This document shows positions 1-6,567 of a DNA stretch of 15,813 bases, piece by piece (positions within the stretch are counted from its first letter, which is position 1; the number at the start of each line of letters is the position of its first letter). The position numbers were made by a program, and so were the translations under genes. Below the pieces are notes generated by a model. That model had not been told where the DNA came from. It did no database searches and was given only the letters and a program-made list of their open reading frames with translations. The DNA comes from Thermoplasmata archaeon (lineage in GTDB: Archaea > Thermoplasmatota > Thermoplasmata > Lutacidiplasmatales > UBA184): assembly GCA_030043545.1 (NCBI GenBank), contig JASHXM010000097.1:1-15813 (forward strand). The letters are read 5' to 3'.

Positions 1-602
1 ATCGGGTCGCGCTCCCCGATATCGATCGTCGTGTTCGCGCCGAGCGACAGAAGCCGCGCCCGGGAGGCAGCGCGGGCGACCGCGATCACCTGCATCCTCT
101 GCGCGGCGGCGTACGGCACGAGCACCGATCCGATCCCGCCCGAGGCGCCGATGATCGCGACGGCCCCGCCGGTCGGCAGCGCGGCGACGTCGAACGCGTC
201 GAGCGCCGCCATTCCCGCGGTCGGTAGTGCGGCCGCCGTCGTCCCCGGCAGCTCCGGCGGGATCGGTACGATCGCGTTCCGTTCGGGCACCGTCGCGAAC
301 GGAGCGTACGTGCCGCTCCCGATCGGGTCGTGGAGGAACTGGCCAAAGACCCGGTCCCCGACGGAGTACCGCGTGACGCCCGCCCCGACCCGCTCCACGG
401 TTCCGGCCCCGTCGACCCCGAGCACGAGCGGGAAGACGTGGGGTCGGCGACCGGCGAGGACCCCATCGGCGATCTTCCAGTCGAACGGGTTCATCCCCGC
501 CCCATCCATGCGGATCAGCAGCTCACCCGGACCGGGGACGGGGTCGGGGAGCTCCAACCGTTCGGGCGGGGCTCGGAACTCGCGGACCGCGACGGCGTCC
601 AT
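1..602 (-). CDS. Zinc-independent MDR-family oxidoreductase (quinone oxidoreductase-like), 3' end missing
   Basis: The 200 visible residues are the N-terminal part of a medium-chain dehydrogenase/reductase; the gene runs off the left edge. The GroES-like domain shows PVPGPGELLIR, GMNPFDWKIADG, LGVDGAGTVERVG and GDRVFG. The Rossmann NADPH-binding loop IGASGGIGSV is at residues 151-160. The catalytic-zinc Cys and His of true alcohol dehydrogenases are absent and the NPFDWK block is typical of zeta-crystallin/QOR-type enzymes, so NADPH-dependent reduction of a quinone, enone or similar carbonyl is likely. The substrate cannot be read. The ATG at 602 is chosen because an AT-rich box (624-629, minus strand) lies 22-27 nt upstream, as for a leaderless archaeal transcript. 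It is divergent from the membrane protein at 701. Confidence 0.88.
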   Translation of the reverse strand, partial: MDAVAVREFRAPPERLELPDPVPGPGELLIRMDGAGMNPFDWKIADGVLAGRRPHVFPLVLGVDGAGTVERVGAGVTRYSVGDRVFGQFLHDPIGSGTYAPFATVPERNAIVPIPPELPGTTAAALPTAGMAALDAFDVAALPTGGAVAIIGASGGIGSVLVPYAAAQRMQVIAVARAASRARLLSLGANTTIDIGERDP

Positions 603-623
603 CGGCCCCGGACCGTATCGGGG

Positions 624-629
624 ATAATC
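624..629 (-). promoter_or_regulatory. TATA-like box for the MDR oxidoreductase
   Basis: On the minus strand the sequence reads GATTAT, 22-27 nt upstream of the ATG at 602, in an otherwise GC-rich spacer. The position fits a leaderless archaeal promoter. Assigned by spacing and composition only. Confidence 0.4.
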
Positions 630-700
630 ACCCTCGCGGAGGTCGTCGACTCCCTGGAACGACACCCATTAGAAGCGCCGGGGCCGTGGCGGGCGCCGGG

Positions 701-1156
701 ATGATCGACGGGAACTTCCCGATCAGCCGGACCCAGGCCAAGACGATGGTTGGCGGCCTCGTCGGGATGGCGATCGTCGGGATGCTCCTGTTCGGAGGAT
801 ACCTCCCGGGGCTGCACCCCCAGTACACGCCGAATCCGCTGACGACCTACGATGGGCGCTCCTACTACTGGGCCGCGCTCTCGGTCCCGTCCCCGCCGTT
901 CCTCTCCAGCCACAGCGCCCCTACCTCGTCGGTCTTCCGCAATGACACGATCTGGCGCTGGGTGACGAACGCCGGTTGGCTCGGCGGCGCGTACCTCCAC
1001 GGCAACGTGACCGAGCGCAACGGCACCGTCTACGAGTTCGTGATCGGCGGGTTCTCCGGCCAAGCGAACTGGACCGACCGCTTCGTCGCGCCGGGCGCCT
1101 CGGTCGTCGTCGAGTGGGGCGGCGGGAGCCTCGTCTACGTCCTCCTGCTCGCCTGA
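701..1156 (+). CDS. Small membrane-anchored extracytoplasmic protein, unknown family
   Basis: A 151-residue protein that I do not recognise. A short charged N-terminus is followed by one hydrophobic helix (about residues 16-36, GGLVGMAIVGMLLFGGYLPG). The rest is rich in Tyr, Trp, Ser, Thr and Asn with several N-x-S/T sequons, as expected for a domain outside the membrane. The final third has alternating hydrophobic beta-type segments. The helix is best read as an uncleaved signal anchor. The ATG at 701 is preferred over the in-frame GTG at 686 because the AT-rich element near 668-673 sits 28-33 nt before it. Coding bias and the transmembrane segment support a real gene; function is unknown. 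Confidence 0.6.
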   Translation: MIDGNFPISRTQAKTMVGGLVGMAIVGMLLFGGYLPGLHPQYTPNPLTTYDGRSYYWAALSVPSPPFLSSHSAPTSSVFRNDTIWRWVTNAGWLGGAYLHGNVTERNGTVYEFVIGGFSGQANWTDRFVAPGASVVVEWGGGSLVYVLLLA

Positions 1157-1234
1157 CCACCCCCCGACCATCGGCCGTCGGCCACCTCATGTACCGCCGG
1201 TCGCTCGGACCGGCGTTCGGGCGGGGGGTCGACT

Positions 1235-1951
1235 CTGGACGCGCCGAGCTCGGACGTCGCCCCGGCCGACCTACGGCCGTACGAAGGGCTGGACGGCAGC
1301 GGGACGGACCTCGCGCGACTGCTGAGCCTCAGTGACGGCGTCTTCGCCTTCGCGCTCACGTTCCTCGTCGTCAGCCTGCTGCTTCCGTCCGCCGCCGGCG
1401 GCCTTCCCTCCCTGCCCGTGTATCTCCGTCGGCTCGGCCCGGGGCTGCTCGCGTACGCACTGTCGTTCTTCGTGATCGCGTCGTGGTGGGAGGCGCACCA
1501 CCGGCTCTTCTCGCCGATCGTCCGATACGACCACCTCCTCATCCGGCTCAACAGCTTCTTTCTGCTCGTCATCTCGATCACGCCGTTCCTCGTCGCGATC
1601 CTGTTCGACTACGGTCCGGGCGGGAGCACGCCCGCCGCCCAGACCCAGCTCGCCATCATCCTCTACGCCGCCGTCCAGGCGGTCGGCGGGTTGATCCTGC
1701 TCGGCGTGTGGCGGCACGCCACCGCCGGCCACCGGCTCGTCCCGGCGGAGCTCCCGGCGGAGTGGATCCGCGCGACCGAGTGGCAGCAATGGCTCGGGGT
1801 CGGCGTCTTCGTCGTCTCGATGCCGGTCGCGCTGCTGTCGCCCCTCGCCGCGGAGCTCGTCTGGATCGCGATGGTGTTCGGGCGGATGGTCCGGCACCGG
1901 GCGCCGACGGTGCGACGGTCGCTCCCGCCGACCGCGCTTCGCGAGCGCTAG
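1235..1951 (+). CDS. TMEM175-family (DUF1211) potassium channel-like membrane protein; start uncertain
   Basis: The hallmark of TMEM175 channels, an S-D-G-V-F-A-F-A motif on the first pore helix, is encoded at about 1331-1354 (reading LSLSDGVFAFALTFLVV). It is followed by WWEAHHRLF, RLNSFFLLVISITPFL and further hydrophobic helices, giving about six helices in total, the usual size of a prokaryotic subunit. Bacterial and archaeal homologues are potassium-selective channels of the cytoplasmic membrane. The start is the problem. The frame is open from the stop at 1154, but its first ATG/GTG is the GTG at 1418, which would cut off the signature helix. A CTG at 1235 is used here as a provisional start. 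The ATG at 1189 lies in another frame. The last 4 nt overlap the convergent gene. Confidence 0.72.
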   Translation: MDAPSSDVAPADLRPYEGLDGSGTDLARLLSLSDGVFAFALTFLVVSLLLPSAAGGLPSLPVYLRRLGPGLLAYALSFFVIASWWEAHHRLFSPIVRYDHLLIRLNSFFLLVISITPFLVAILFDYGPGGSTPAAQTQLAIILYAAVQAVGGLILLGVWRHATAGHRLVPAELPAEWIRATEWQQWLGVGVFVVSMPVALLSPLAAELVWIAMVFGRMVRHRAPTVRRSLPPTALRER

Positions 1952-2493
1952 ATCGACTCGAGCTTCGCTTCCCGCTCGAGCATCCGCCGCACCTGGACGA
2001 GCTCTTCCTCGGGCGAGACCGGCTCCGCGACCCCGCGCTCGGTGTCGATCGTCGCGAGCCGGCCGGTGAGCCACTCGAACTCGTGGAAGACGAGCGGGTC
2101 CTTGAGGTCGCTCCGGAGCTGTCCGACCAGGTCGACCGGACGCCGGATCGCCGCGTAGTACGTGGAGACCCACGTGCCGAACGCTTCCCAGACAAGGTCG
2201 TCGTCGAGGACGCCCCGGTGCGTCAGCGTCCCGACGAGCTCGAAGAACGTGATTACCTCCATGCTCGCGATGTCGTGGTGCTCCTGCTTCAGCAGCCGCT
2301 CGCTGAGGTGGCGTCGCGCGGACCGCATGCGGGCGCCGTCGAACCGCTCCCGGAGGGTCATCACCGCGTTCGCGGAGTTGAGGTGCTGGCTGGACCGCGT
2401 CTGCCAGTACATCAGGATCAGTGTGCCGACGACCAGCGCCCAGGTGCCGACGAGCGACCAGAGCGCGATGTTGAGCCAGTCCACCCTACTCAC
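1948..2493 (-). CDS. DUF4760-like protein with one N-terminal membrane helix
   Basis: A 181-residue protein. One transmembrane helix (about residues 9-29, ALWSLVGTWALVVGTLILMYW) is followed by a helical cytoplasmic domain. The domain reads SSQHLNSANAVMTLRERFDG, then RRHLSERLL, ITFFELVGTL and a Trp/Tyr-containing segment WEAFGTWVSTYYAAIR. A membrane anchor followed by residues about a family member 'joining or leaving a helical bundle around FFELVG' is how DUF4760 proteins look; their function is not established. GTG at 2493 is taken as start. A second GTG at 2484 is preceded by a GGTGAG and is an alternative that removes three residues. It converges on the TMEM175-like gene with a 4-nt overlap and is divergent from the zinc-finger gene. 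Confidence 0.62.
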   Translation of the reverse strand: MSRVDWLNIALWSLVGTWALVVGTLILMYWQTRSSQHLNSANAVMTLRERFDGARMRSARRHLSERLLKQEHHDIASMEVITFFELVGTLTHRGVLDDDLVWEAFGTWVSTYYAAIRRPVDLVGQLRSDLKDPLVFHEFEWLTGRLATIDTERGVAEPVSPEEELVQVRRMLEREAKLESI

Positions 2494-2569
2494 CTACCGG
2501 GACGGCGCGCCCGAGTCCCGCGCGGACGGGTCGCCGCCGGGAGGCGGGCGCGGGGTTCCGTGAGCCCGC

Positions 2570-2584
2570 CGAAAGGTCGATAGC
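2570..2584 (+). promoter_or_regulatory. Putative BRE/TATA promoter of the zinc-finger gene
   Basis: CGAAAGG (BRE-like, purine-rich) followed by TCGATAGC ends 23 nt before the GTG at 2607. The arrangement repeats that of neighbouring genes. The TATA match is weak. Confidence 0.35.
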
Positions 2585-2606
2585 GGGCCGGCCGTTCCGG
2601 ACGGGC

Positions 2607-2831
2607 GTGCCGTACGTCGAGTACGACGAGTCCGAGGCGGTCTGCCCGCAGTGCGGCTCGGCGTTCCGATCGGTGGAAATCCTGGAAGCGCACGTCCGCG
2701 AGTCGCACGCGGACCCGGGGGCGGAAGCCGACCTCCGCGGCTCGAAGGCGGTGAAATGCTCGGTCTGCGGCGCCTCGCTCCCGTCGGTCGCCGCGCTCGG
2801 GCGCCACAACCGCACCTCCCACGTCGGCTGA
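2607..2831 (+). CDS. Small two-finger C2H2 zinc protein
   Basis: A 74-residue protein made almost entirely of two classical C2H2 fingers. Finger 1 uses C13, C16, H29 and H34; finger 2 uses C51, C54, H67 and H72. Both have the spacing C-x2-C-x12-H-x4-H and a hydrophobic residue in the middle of the helix (ILEAH, ALGRH). Archaeal proteins of this size with C2H2 fingers are thought to bind DNA or act as small protein-interaction regulators; no target is visible here. The GTG at 2607 is chosen because a BRE/TATA-like element lies 23 nt upstream. It ends directly against ribA, whose stop begins at the next base on the other strand. Confidence 0.85.
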   Translation: MPYVEYDESEAVCPQCGSAFRSVEILEAHVRESHADPGAEADLRGSKAVKCSVCGASLPSVAALGRHNRTSHVG

Positions 2832-3551
2832 TCAGGGGCCGCCCGAGACGGCGCCGCCCGCCGGAAGCGCGGGTTCGTCGGTCTGTTCGTCGTCGAGCCA
2901 GTGTCCCATCTTCTTCCGCTTCGTCTCGAGGTACTCCCGGTTCCGCTCGTTCGGGGGGATCACGAGCGGGATCCGGTCGACGATCTCCACCCCGTGCCGG
3001 CGGAGGTCCTCGACCTTCGCCGGGTTGTTCGTCATGATCTCGATCGAGCGGATGTGCAGCGAGCCGAGCATGTGCGCGGCGAACCCGTACTCGCGTTCGT
3101 CCGGGCGGAAGCCGAGCGCCTCGTTCGCCTGGACCGTGTCGAACCCGGCGTCCTGGAGCTGGTAGGCGCGGATCTTGTTCGCGAAGCCGATCCCGCGACC
3201 CTCCTGACGCAGGTAGAGGACGACCCCCGCCGGCTCCCGGGCGATCCGTTCCAGGGAGGCGATCAGCTGGTCGCGGCAGTCGCACCGGAGCGAGCCGATC
3301 GCGTCCCCGGTCAGGCACTCCGAGTGGATGCGGACCGGTACCCGCTCCTTTTCGAAGATGTCGCCGTGGATGAACGCCGCGTGGTCCCGGCGGTCGTGGT
3401 TGCTCCAGAACGCCGCGACCTGGTACTCGCCGAACCGGGTCGGCAGGTCGGCGACCGCCACGAGCTTCATGCAGATCTCGGGCGACTCCGCGCACTCGTG
3501 GGTGCGCCCTTCCTCGAGCAGGCGCGCGACCGTCGCCGGGGGCAGTCCCAT
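2832..3551 (-). CDS. ribA: GTP cyclohydrolase II
   Basis: Catalyses the first committed step of riboflavin synthesis: GTP to 2,5-diamino-6-ribosylamino-pyrimidinone phosphate, formate and pyrophosphate. It is a stand-alone enzyme with no DHBP synthase fused. The zinc ligands C79, C90 and C92 sit in HSECLTGDAIGSLRCDC. RQEGRGIG (115-122) and NKIRAYQLQD follow. The catalytic Asp/Arg pair (D151, R153, in PDEREYG) matches D126/R128 of the E. coli enzyme, and the TNNPAKVE and KRKKMGH blocks are also conserved. The N-terminus is about 28 residues longer than E. coli RibA and carries two cysteines (C20, C27). A Met at residue 28 (3470) would give the usual length, but the TATA-like box 23 nt before 3551 favours the longer start. 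The acidic C-terminal tail is extra. Confidence 0.95.
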   Translation of the reverse strand: MGLPPATVARLLEEGRTHECAESPEICMKLVAVADLPTRFGEYQVAAFWSNHDRRDHAAFIHGDIFEKERVPVRIHSECLTGDAIGSLRCDCRDQLIASLERIAREPAGVVLYLRQEGRGIGFANKIRAYQLQDAGFDTVQANEALGFRPDEREYGFAAHMLGSLHIRSIEIMTNNPAKVEDLRRHGVEIVDRIPLVIPPNERNREYLETKRKKMGHWLDDEQTDEPALPAGGAVSGGP

Positions 3552-3573
3552 CGGCGGGCGGAGCCACGACCCC

Positions 3574-3581
3574 GAATTAAG
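3574..3581 (-). promoter_or_regulatory. TATA-like box of ribA
   Basis: CTTAATTC on the minus strand, 23-30 nt before the ribA ATG at 3551. This is the only AT-rich octamer in the intergenic region on that side and is positioned for a leaderless transcript. No riboswitch-sized leader is possible with this arrangement. Confidence 0.5.
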
Positions 3582-3672
3582 CCGTCGCTCACCACGTCGC
3601 CACCGGCCCCCGGTCGCCGCGCCGTTGGGAGGCGGGGCGTCCCCTCCGGAACGCCCCCGGTCGACGGGAACC

Positions 3673-3680
3673 GTTAGGTA
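3673..3680 (+). promoter_or_regulatory. TATA-like box of the membrane protein at 3704
   Basis: GTTAGGTA ends 23 nt before the GTG at 3704, preceded by GGGAACC. Position and composition fit a leaderless archaeal promoter. Confidence 0.4.
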
Positions 3681-3703
3681 GGCCGACCGACCGTCGTAGA
3701 GCC

Positions 3704-4171
3704 GTGCCGGTGGTGCATTGGGCCACCCAGCGGGGGGCGCCGCTCGCCGGATTCTTCCTGGCGGCCGTCACGTTCGGTCTGGGCGCCGCGCTCGTCGACT
3801 CGATGACCCCCGGTTCGCCGGATTACTACGTCGGGTGGATCGTCCTCGCGCTCGGGGTCCTGGTGCTGCTACTGGTCGCGACGCGCGCGGTGTTCCGGCC
3901 GTACGCCGCGTTCGCAGTCGCGTTCCTATTCGAGGTGTACGGCTGGTGGAACGTCTTCTGGGCGCTCGGTCAGTGGCGACGATGCCACGGTTGCTCGCTG
4001 TTCCCGGCGGTGAGCCTGATCAATCTGCACGGGATCTGGCCGGTCGGCAGCGGCGTCGTCGTGCTGCCGTTCTGGCTGTTCGCCGTCACCAGCTTCGCCG
4101 CGATCGTCCTCCCGATGGGGGCCGCCGCCGGCGCGAAGCGGCCGACGCCGACGGTGCGCCAGTTCGTTTAG
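3704..4171 (+). CDS. Four-helix membrane protein, unknown family
   Basis: A 155-residue integral membrane protein with predicted helices at about residues 13-32, 43-62, 68-88 and 113-138. Between helices 3 and 4 is a short loop with a Cys pair (RRCHGCSLFP, C94 and C97), which could bind metal or form a disulphide. I cannot place it in a named family. The GTG at 3704 starts the frame 24 nt after a TATA-like element, so it is probably transcribed alone. The end overlaps the convergent acetyltransferase gene by 4 nt (4168-4171). Confidence 0.68.
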   Translation: MPVVHWATQRGAPLAGFFLAAVTFGLGAALVDSMTPGSPDYYVGWIVLALGVLVLLLVATRAVFRPYAAFAVAFLFEVYGWWNVFWALGQWRRCHGCSLFPAVSLINLHGIWPVGSGVVVLPFWLFAVTSFAAIVLPMGAAAGAKRPTPTVRQFV

Positions 4172-4719
4172 GCGCGCCCGGCCGCGGGGCGCAGGGGGTC
4201 CCCGCCCGGCGACTGGGGCGCAAGGCGAAGCCCGAGCAGCAGCTCCCCCGACACGATCCACATCCGCCGGCGGTATCCCCACGCGCCGAGGCCTCCGTCC
4301 CGGACGCGGGGCTCGCCGTCGGCGACCGGTCGGAACCCCCGGGCGCCGAACAGCCGGAGCACCGCCGAGTTCTCCGCCCCGCATGCGGCGAAGACGACCC
4401 GCGCCCCCGCGGACCGGAACCGGTCCACCGCATCCTCGAGGAGGAGGCCCCCGAACCCCCGGCGTCGGTCGGCCTCGGCGACGAACAGGTAGTAGACGTA
4501 GGCCACGTCCGCGTCGAACCGATCGAGGAGCGCGGCCGCGGCGATCCGACCGTCGACCTCGATCGCTCGCACCGAGTCGGCCTCGCGGAGGGTCCGCTTG
4601 GCGTGCCACCGGTAGACGCCGGTGAACGACTGTCGAAGTGCGTCGAGCGCGCGATCGCGGTCCGCGCCGATGAGGTCGATCGGAGCCGGTGGGCCGGATC
4701 GCCCGGAAGCGGTGGTCAT
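4168..4719 (-). CDS. GNAT-family N-acetyltransferase
   Basis: A 183-residue single-domain GNAT protein. Motif A is clear: a beta strand VAYVYYLFVAEADRRRGFGG (about 72-91) ends in the acetyl-CoA pyrophosphate loop R85-x-x-G88-x-G90, followed by the helix LLLEDAVDRF. Motif B follows as ARVVFAACGAENSAVLRLFG with ARGFRPV, the usual last strand. The acceptor (amino acid, small molecule or protein N-terminus) cannot be inferred. It lies 79 nt downstream of the VOC-family gene on the same strand. No AT-rich promoter is visible in between, so the two are probably co-transcribed. The C-terminal 35 residues beyond the GNAT fold are low-complexity and may be unstructured. Confidence 0.87.
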   Translation of the reverse strand: MTTASGRSGPPAPIDLIGADRDRALDALRQSFTGVYRWHAKRTLREADSVRAIEVDGRIAAAALLDRFDADVAYVYYLFVAEADRRRGFGGLLLEDAVDRFRSAGARVVFAACGAENSAVLRLFGARGFRPVADGEPRVRDGGLGAWGYRRRMWIVSGELLLGLRLAPQSPGGDPLRPAAGRA

Positions 4720-4798
4720 CGACCCGGCGCACCGTTCCGGACCCCGCCACCCCGCACTCGGATCGACATCGCTCGTCGGTGTCGTCCGGCAGCGGGTC

Positions 4799-5263
4799 TC
4801 ACGTCGGCGCCTGGGCGCGCCGCATCGCGGCCCGTTCGGACGCCGTCGGACGCCGCCCGATCGTCAACCAGACCCCGTCGGGGTCGAGGACGCTCGCCAT
4901 CCACCCTTCGGTGGTCCGGGGTTCGAGCCCCGTCGGCCGCGCGCCGGCGCGACGCAGCCGACGGTACGTCCGTTCGAGGGTGTCCCGACTGGCGACCCCG
5001 ATCGAGAAGTCGAGGTGGTCGACCTCCGACCCCGCGACGTACGGCCCCCAGAACCGGGAGTTCCGGGGATACCAGTTGATCTCCATCGACCGACCGGACC
5101 GCGGATCGGTCAGCCGCGCCCACAGTCCCCCGCCCCATCCGCGGGTGTCACCCCGTCGGCTCACTCGGAATCCGAGCACCCGCGTGTAGAAGCGGAGCGA
5201 GCGCTCAAAGTTCCGTACCCGAATCCCCACGATCTCGAACCGCATCGTCGGAGCACGCGCCAT
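4799..5263 (-). CDS. VOC/glyoxalase-fold protein with incomplete metal site
   Basis: A 154-residue vicinal-oxygen-chelate protein with the paired beta-alpha-beta modules. Module 1 is IVGIRVRNFERSLRFYTRVL; module 2 begins VDHLDFSIGV and ends LDPDGVWLTIG. Members include glyoxalase I, extradiol dioxygenases and antibiotic-resistance proteins. The usual ligand set is His (strand 1), Glu, His, Glu. The Glu of SMEINWY and the His of VDHLDF are present, but strand 1 has no His (EIVGIRV) and the last strand has no Glu (WLTIG). Catalysis may therefore be altered or absent. The frame stays open further upstream; the ATG at 5263 is chosen because the fold begins there and the upstream translation is Arg/Pro-rich. 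It probably forms a unit with the GNAT gene. Confidence 0.8.
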   Translation of the reverse strand: MARAPTMRFEIVGIRVRNFERSLRFYTRVLGFRVSRRGDTRGWGGGLWARLTDPRSGRSMEINWYPRNSRFWGPYVAGSEVDHLDFSIGVASRDTLERTYRRLRRAGARPTGLEPRTTEGWMASVLDPDGVWLTIGRRPTASERAAMRRAQAPT

Positions 5264-5355
5264 CGATCCTCGCCCGCGCAGACGGCCCCGGAGGATTTGG
5301 GCGTCGCCGGGGGGTCGCGCAACGGTCGGGTCGGCCCGCCGAGGGGTGCGGAGGG

Positions 5356-5363
5356 CGTTATCG
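5356..5363 (+). promoter_or_regulatory. TATA-like box of threonine synthase
   Basis: CGTTATCG ends 23 nt before the GTG at 5386 in a GC-rich spacer shared with the divergent VOC gene. Fits a leaderless promoter and supports the GTG start over the out-of-frame ATG at 5373. Confidence 0.4.
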
Positions 5364-5385
5364 GGCCGCGCCATGTTGGCCGCAC

Positions 5386-6567
5386 GTGTCCGACACGGGG
5401 CGGTTGCTTCGGGCCCTCGAATGCCGGGCCTGCTGTGCGGAGGTGGCACCCGACCACCCCGTCGGCACCTGTCCGACCTGCGGACACACGCTGCTCGCTC
5501 GGTACGCCCTCGACCACCTCGACGGGCGGAACTGGGCGCGCGCCGTGTCGGGGCGCCTCCCGACGCTCTGGAGGTACCGGGAGCTCCTGCCGGTTGCCCA
5601 GATGGAGTCGATCGTGACGCTGGGTGAGGGCGGCTCCCCGGTGCTCCCGCTGGGAGAGGTCCCGGAAGCTCCCGGGATCGATGTGTTGCTGAAGGACGAC
5701 GGGGGCCTCCCGACGGGGTCGTTCAAGGCTCGGGGGATGGCCGTGGCGGTCTCGCGCGCCCGGGAGCTCGGGCTCAGTCGCCTGTTCGTGCCGAGCGCGG
5801 GAAACGCCGGCGTCGCCCTGTCGGCGTACGGGGCCCGAGCGGGGCTGCGGGTCTCGGTCTATCTGCCCGCCGCCACGCCTGCCGCGATGCAGCGAGGGTG
5901 CCGACAGTACGGAGCGACGGTCGTTACCGTCCCCGGCACCATCCGCGAGGCCGGGGAGGCGGCCCGGGCGGCCGAGGGGCCGGGTGGCGGGTTCGACATG
6001 TCGACGCTTCGGGAGCCGTATCGGGTCGAGGGAAAGAAGACGATGGGATTCGAGATCGTCGAGCAGATGGGCGGCGCCCTCCCCGCGGCGATCGTCTATC
6101 CGACCGGGGGAGGCACGGGCCTCGTCGGGATGTACAAGGCGTTCCAAGAGCTCCGGGAGCTCGGGCTGCTCGAGCGGCCTCCCCGGCTCGTCGCGGTACA
6201 GCCGGACGGGTGCGCCCCGATCGTCACCGCCCTCCGCGAGGGGTCGCCTCGGGCGACTCCCGCCCCGTCGCCCACGACGATCGCTCCCGGGCTGCTCGTC
6301 CCGGCGCCGTTCGCCTCGGAGCGGGTCCTCGAGGCGGTGAGGGCGACGGGCGGGACCGGCACGGTCGTTTCCGACCCGGAGATCGAACGCGCGGTCGGTC
6401 GGCTCGCCGCACGTCACGGCGTCTCCGCGTCCCCCGAGGGGGCCGCTCCGTACGCGGCGCTGCCGAGACTGGTGGCCGAGGGGGCAATCCGCGCGGGCGA
6501 ACGGGTCCTGCTCTACAACACCGGCTCGGGACTACCGTTCGTCGCCGGCACTCCCGCGTCGGGGTAG
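5386..6567 (+). CDS. thrC: Threonine synthase
   Basis: A PLP enzyme converting O-phosphohomoserine to threonine, the last step of threonine synthesis. The N-terminal zinc ribbon has C13/C16 and C29/C32, as in archaeal and actinobacterial-type threonine synthases. The PLP-binding lysine is K114 in LPTGSFKARG. SAGNAG (137-142) and PTGGGTGLVG (239-248) form the substrate and phosphate-binding loops, and the C-terminal NTGSG closes the cofactor site. At 393 residues it has the normal length of the short class. The gene starts at a GTG behind a TATA-like box. Its last 55 nt overlap the convergent zinc-finger membrane protein. A related PLP enzyme (threonine dehydratase-like) is less likely because of the zinc ribbon. 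Confidence 0.92.
   Translation: MSDTGRLLRALECRACCAEVAPDHPVGTCPTCGHTLLARYALDHLDGRNWARAVSGRLPTLWRYRELLPVAQMESIVTLGEGGSPVLPLGEVPEAPGIDVLLKDDGGLPTGSFKARGMAVAVSRARELGLSRLFVPSAGNAGVALSAYGARAGLRVSVYLPAATPAAMQRGCRQYGATVVTVPGTIREAGEAARAAEGPGGGFDMSTLREPYRVEGKKTMGFEIVEQMGGALPAAIVYPTGGGTGLVGMYKAFQELRELGLLERPPRLVAVQPDGCAPIVTALREGSPRATPAPSPTTIAPGLLVPAPFASERVLEAVRATGGTGTVVSDPEIERAVGRLAARHGVSASPEGAAPYAALPRLVAEGAIRAGERVLLYNTGSGLPFVAGTPASG

Noticed and set aside
5264..5449. Extended start of the VOC protein
   Set aside because: The extra 62 residues are Arg/Pro-rich, lie over the thrC promoter and start, and precede the first strand of the fold.
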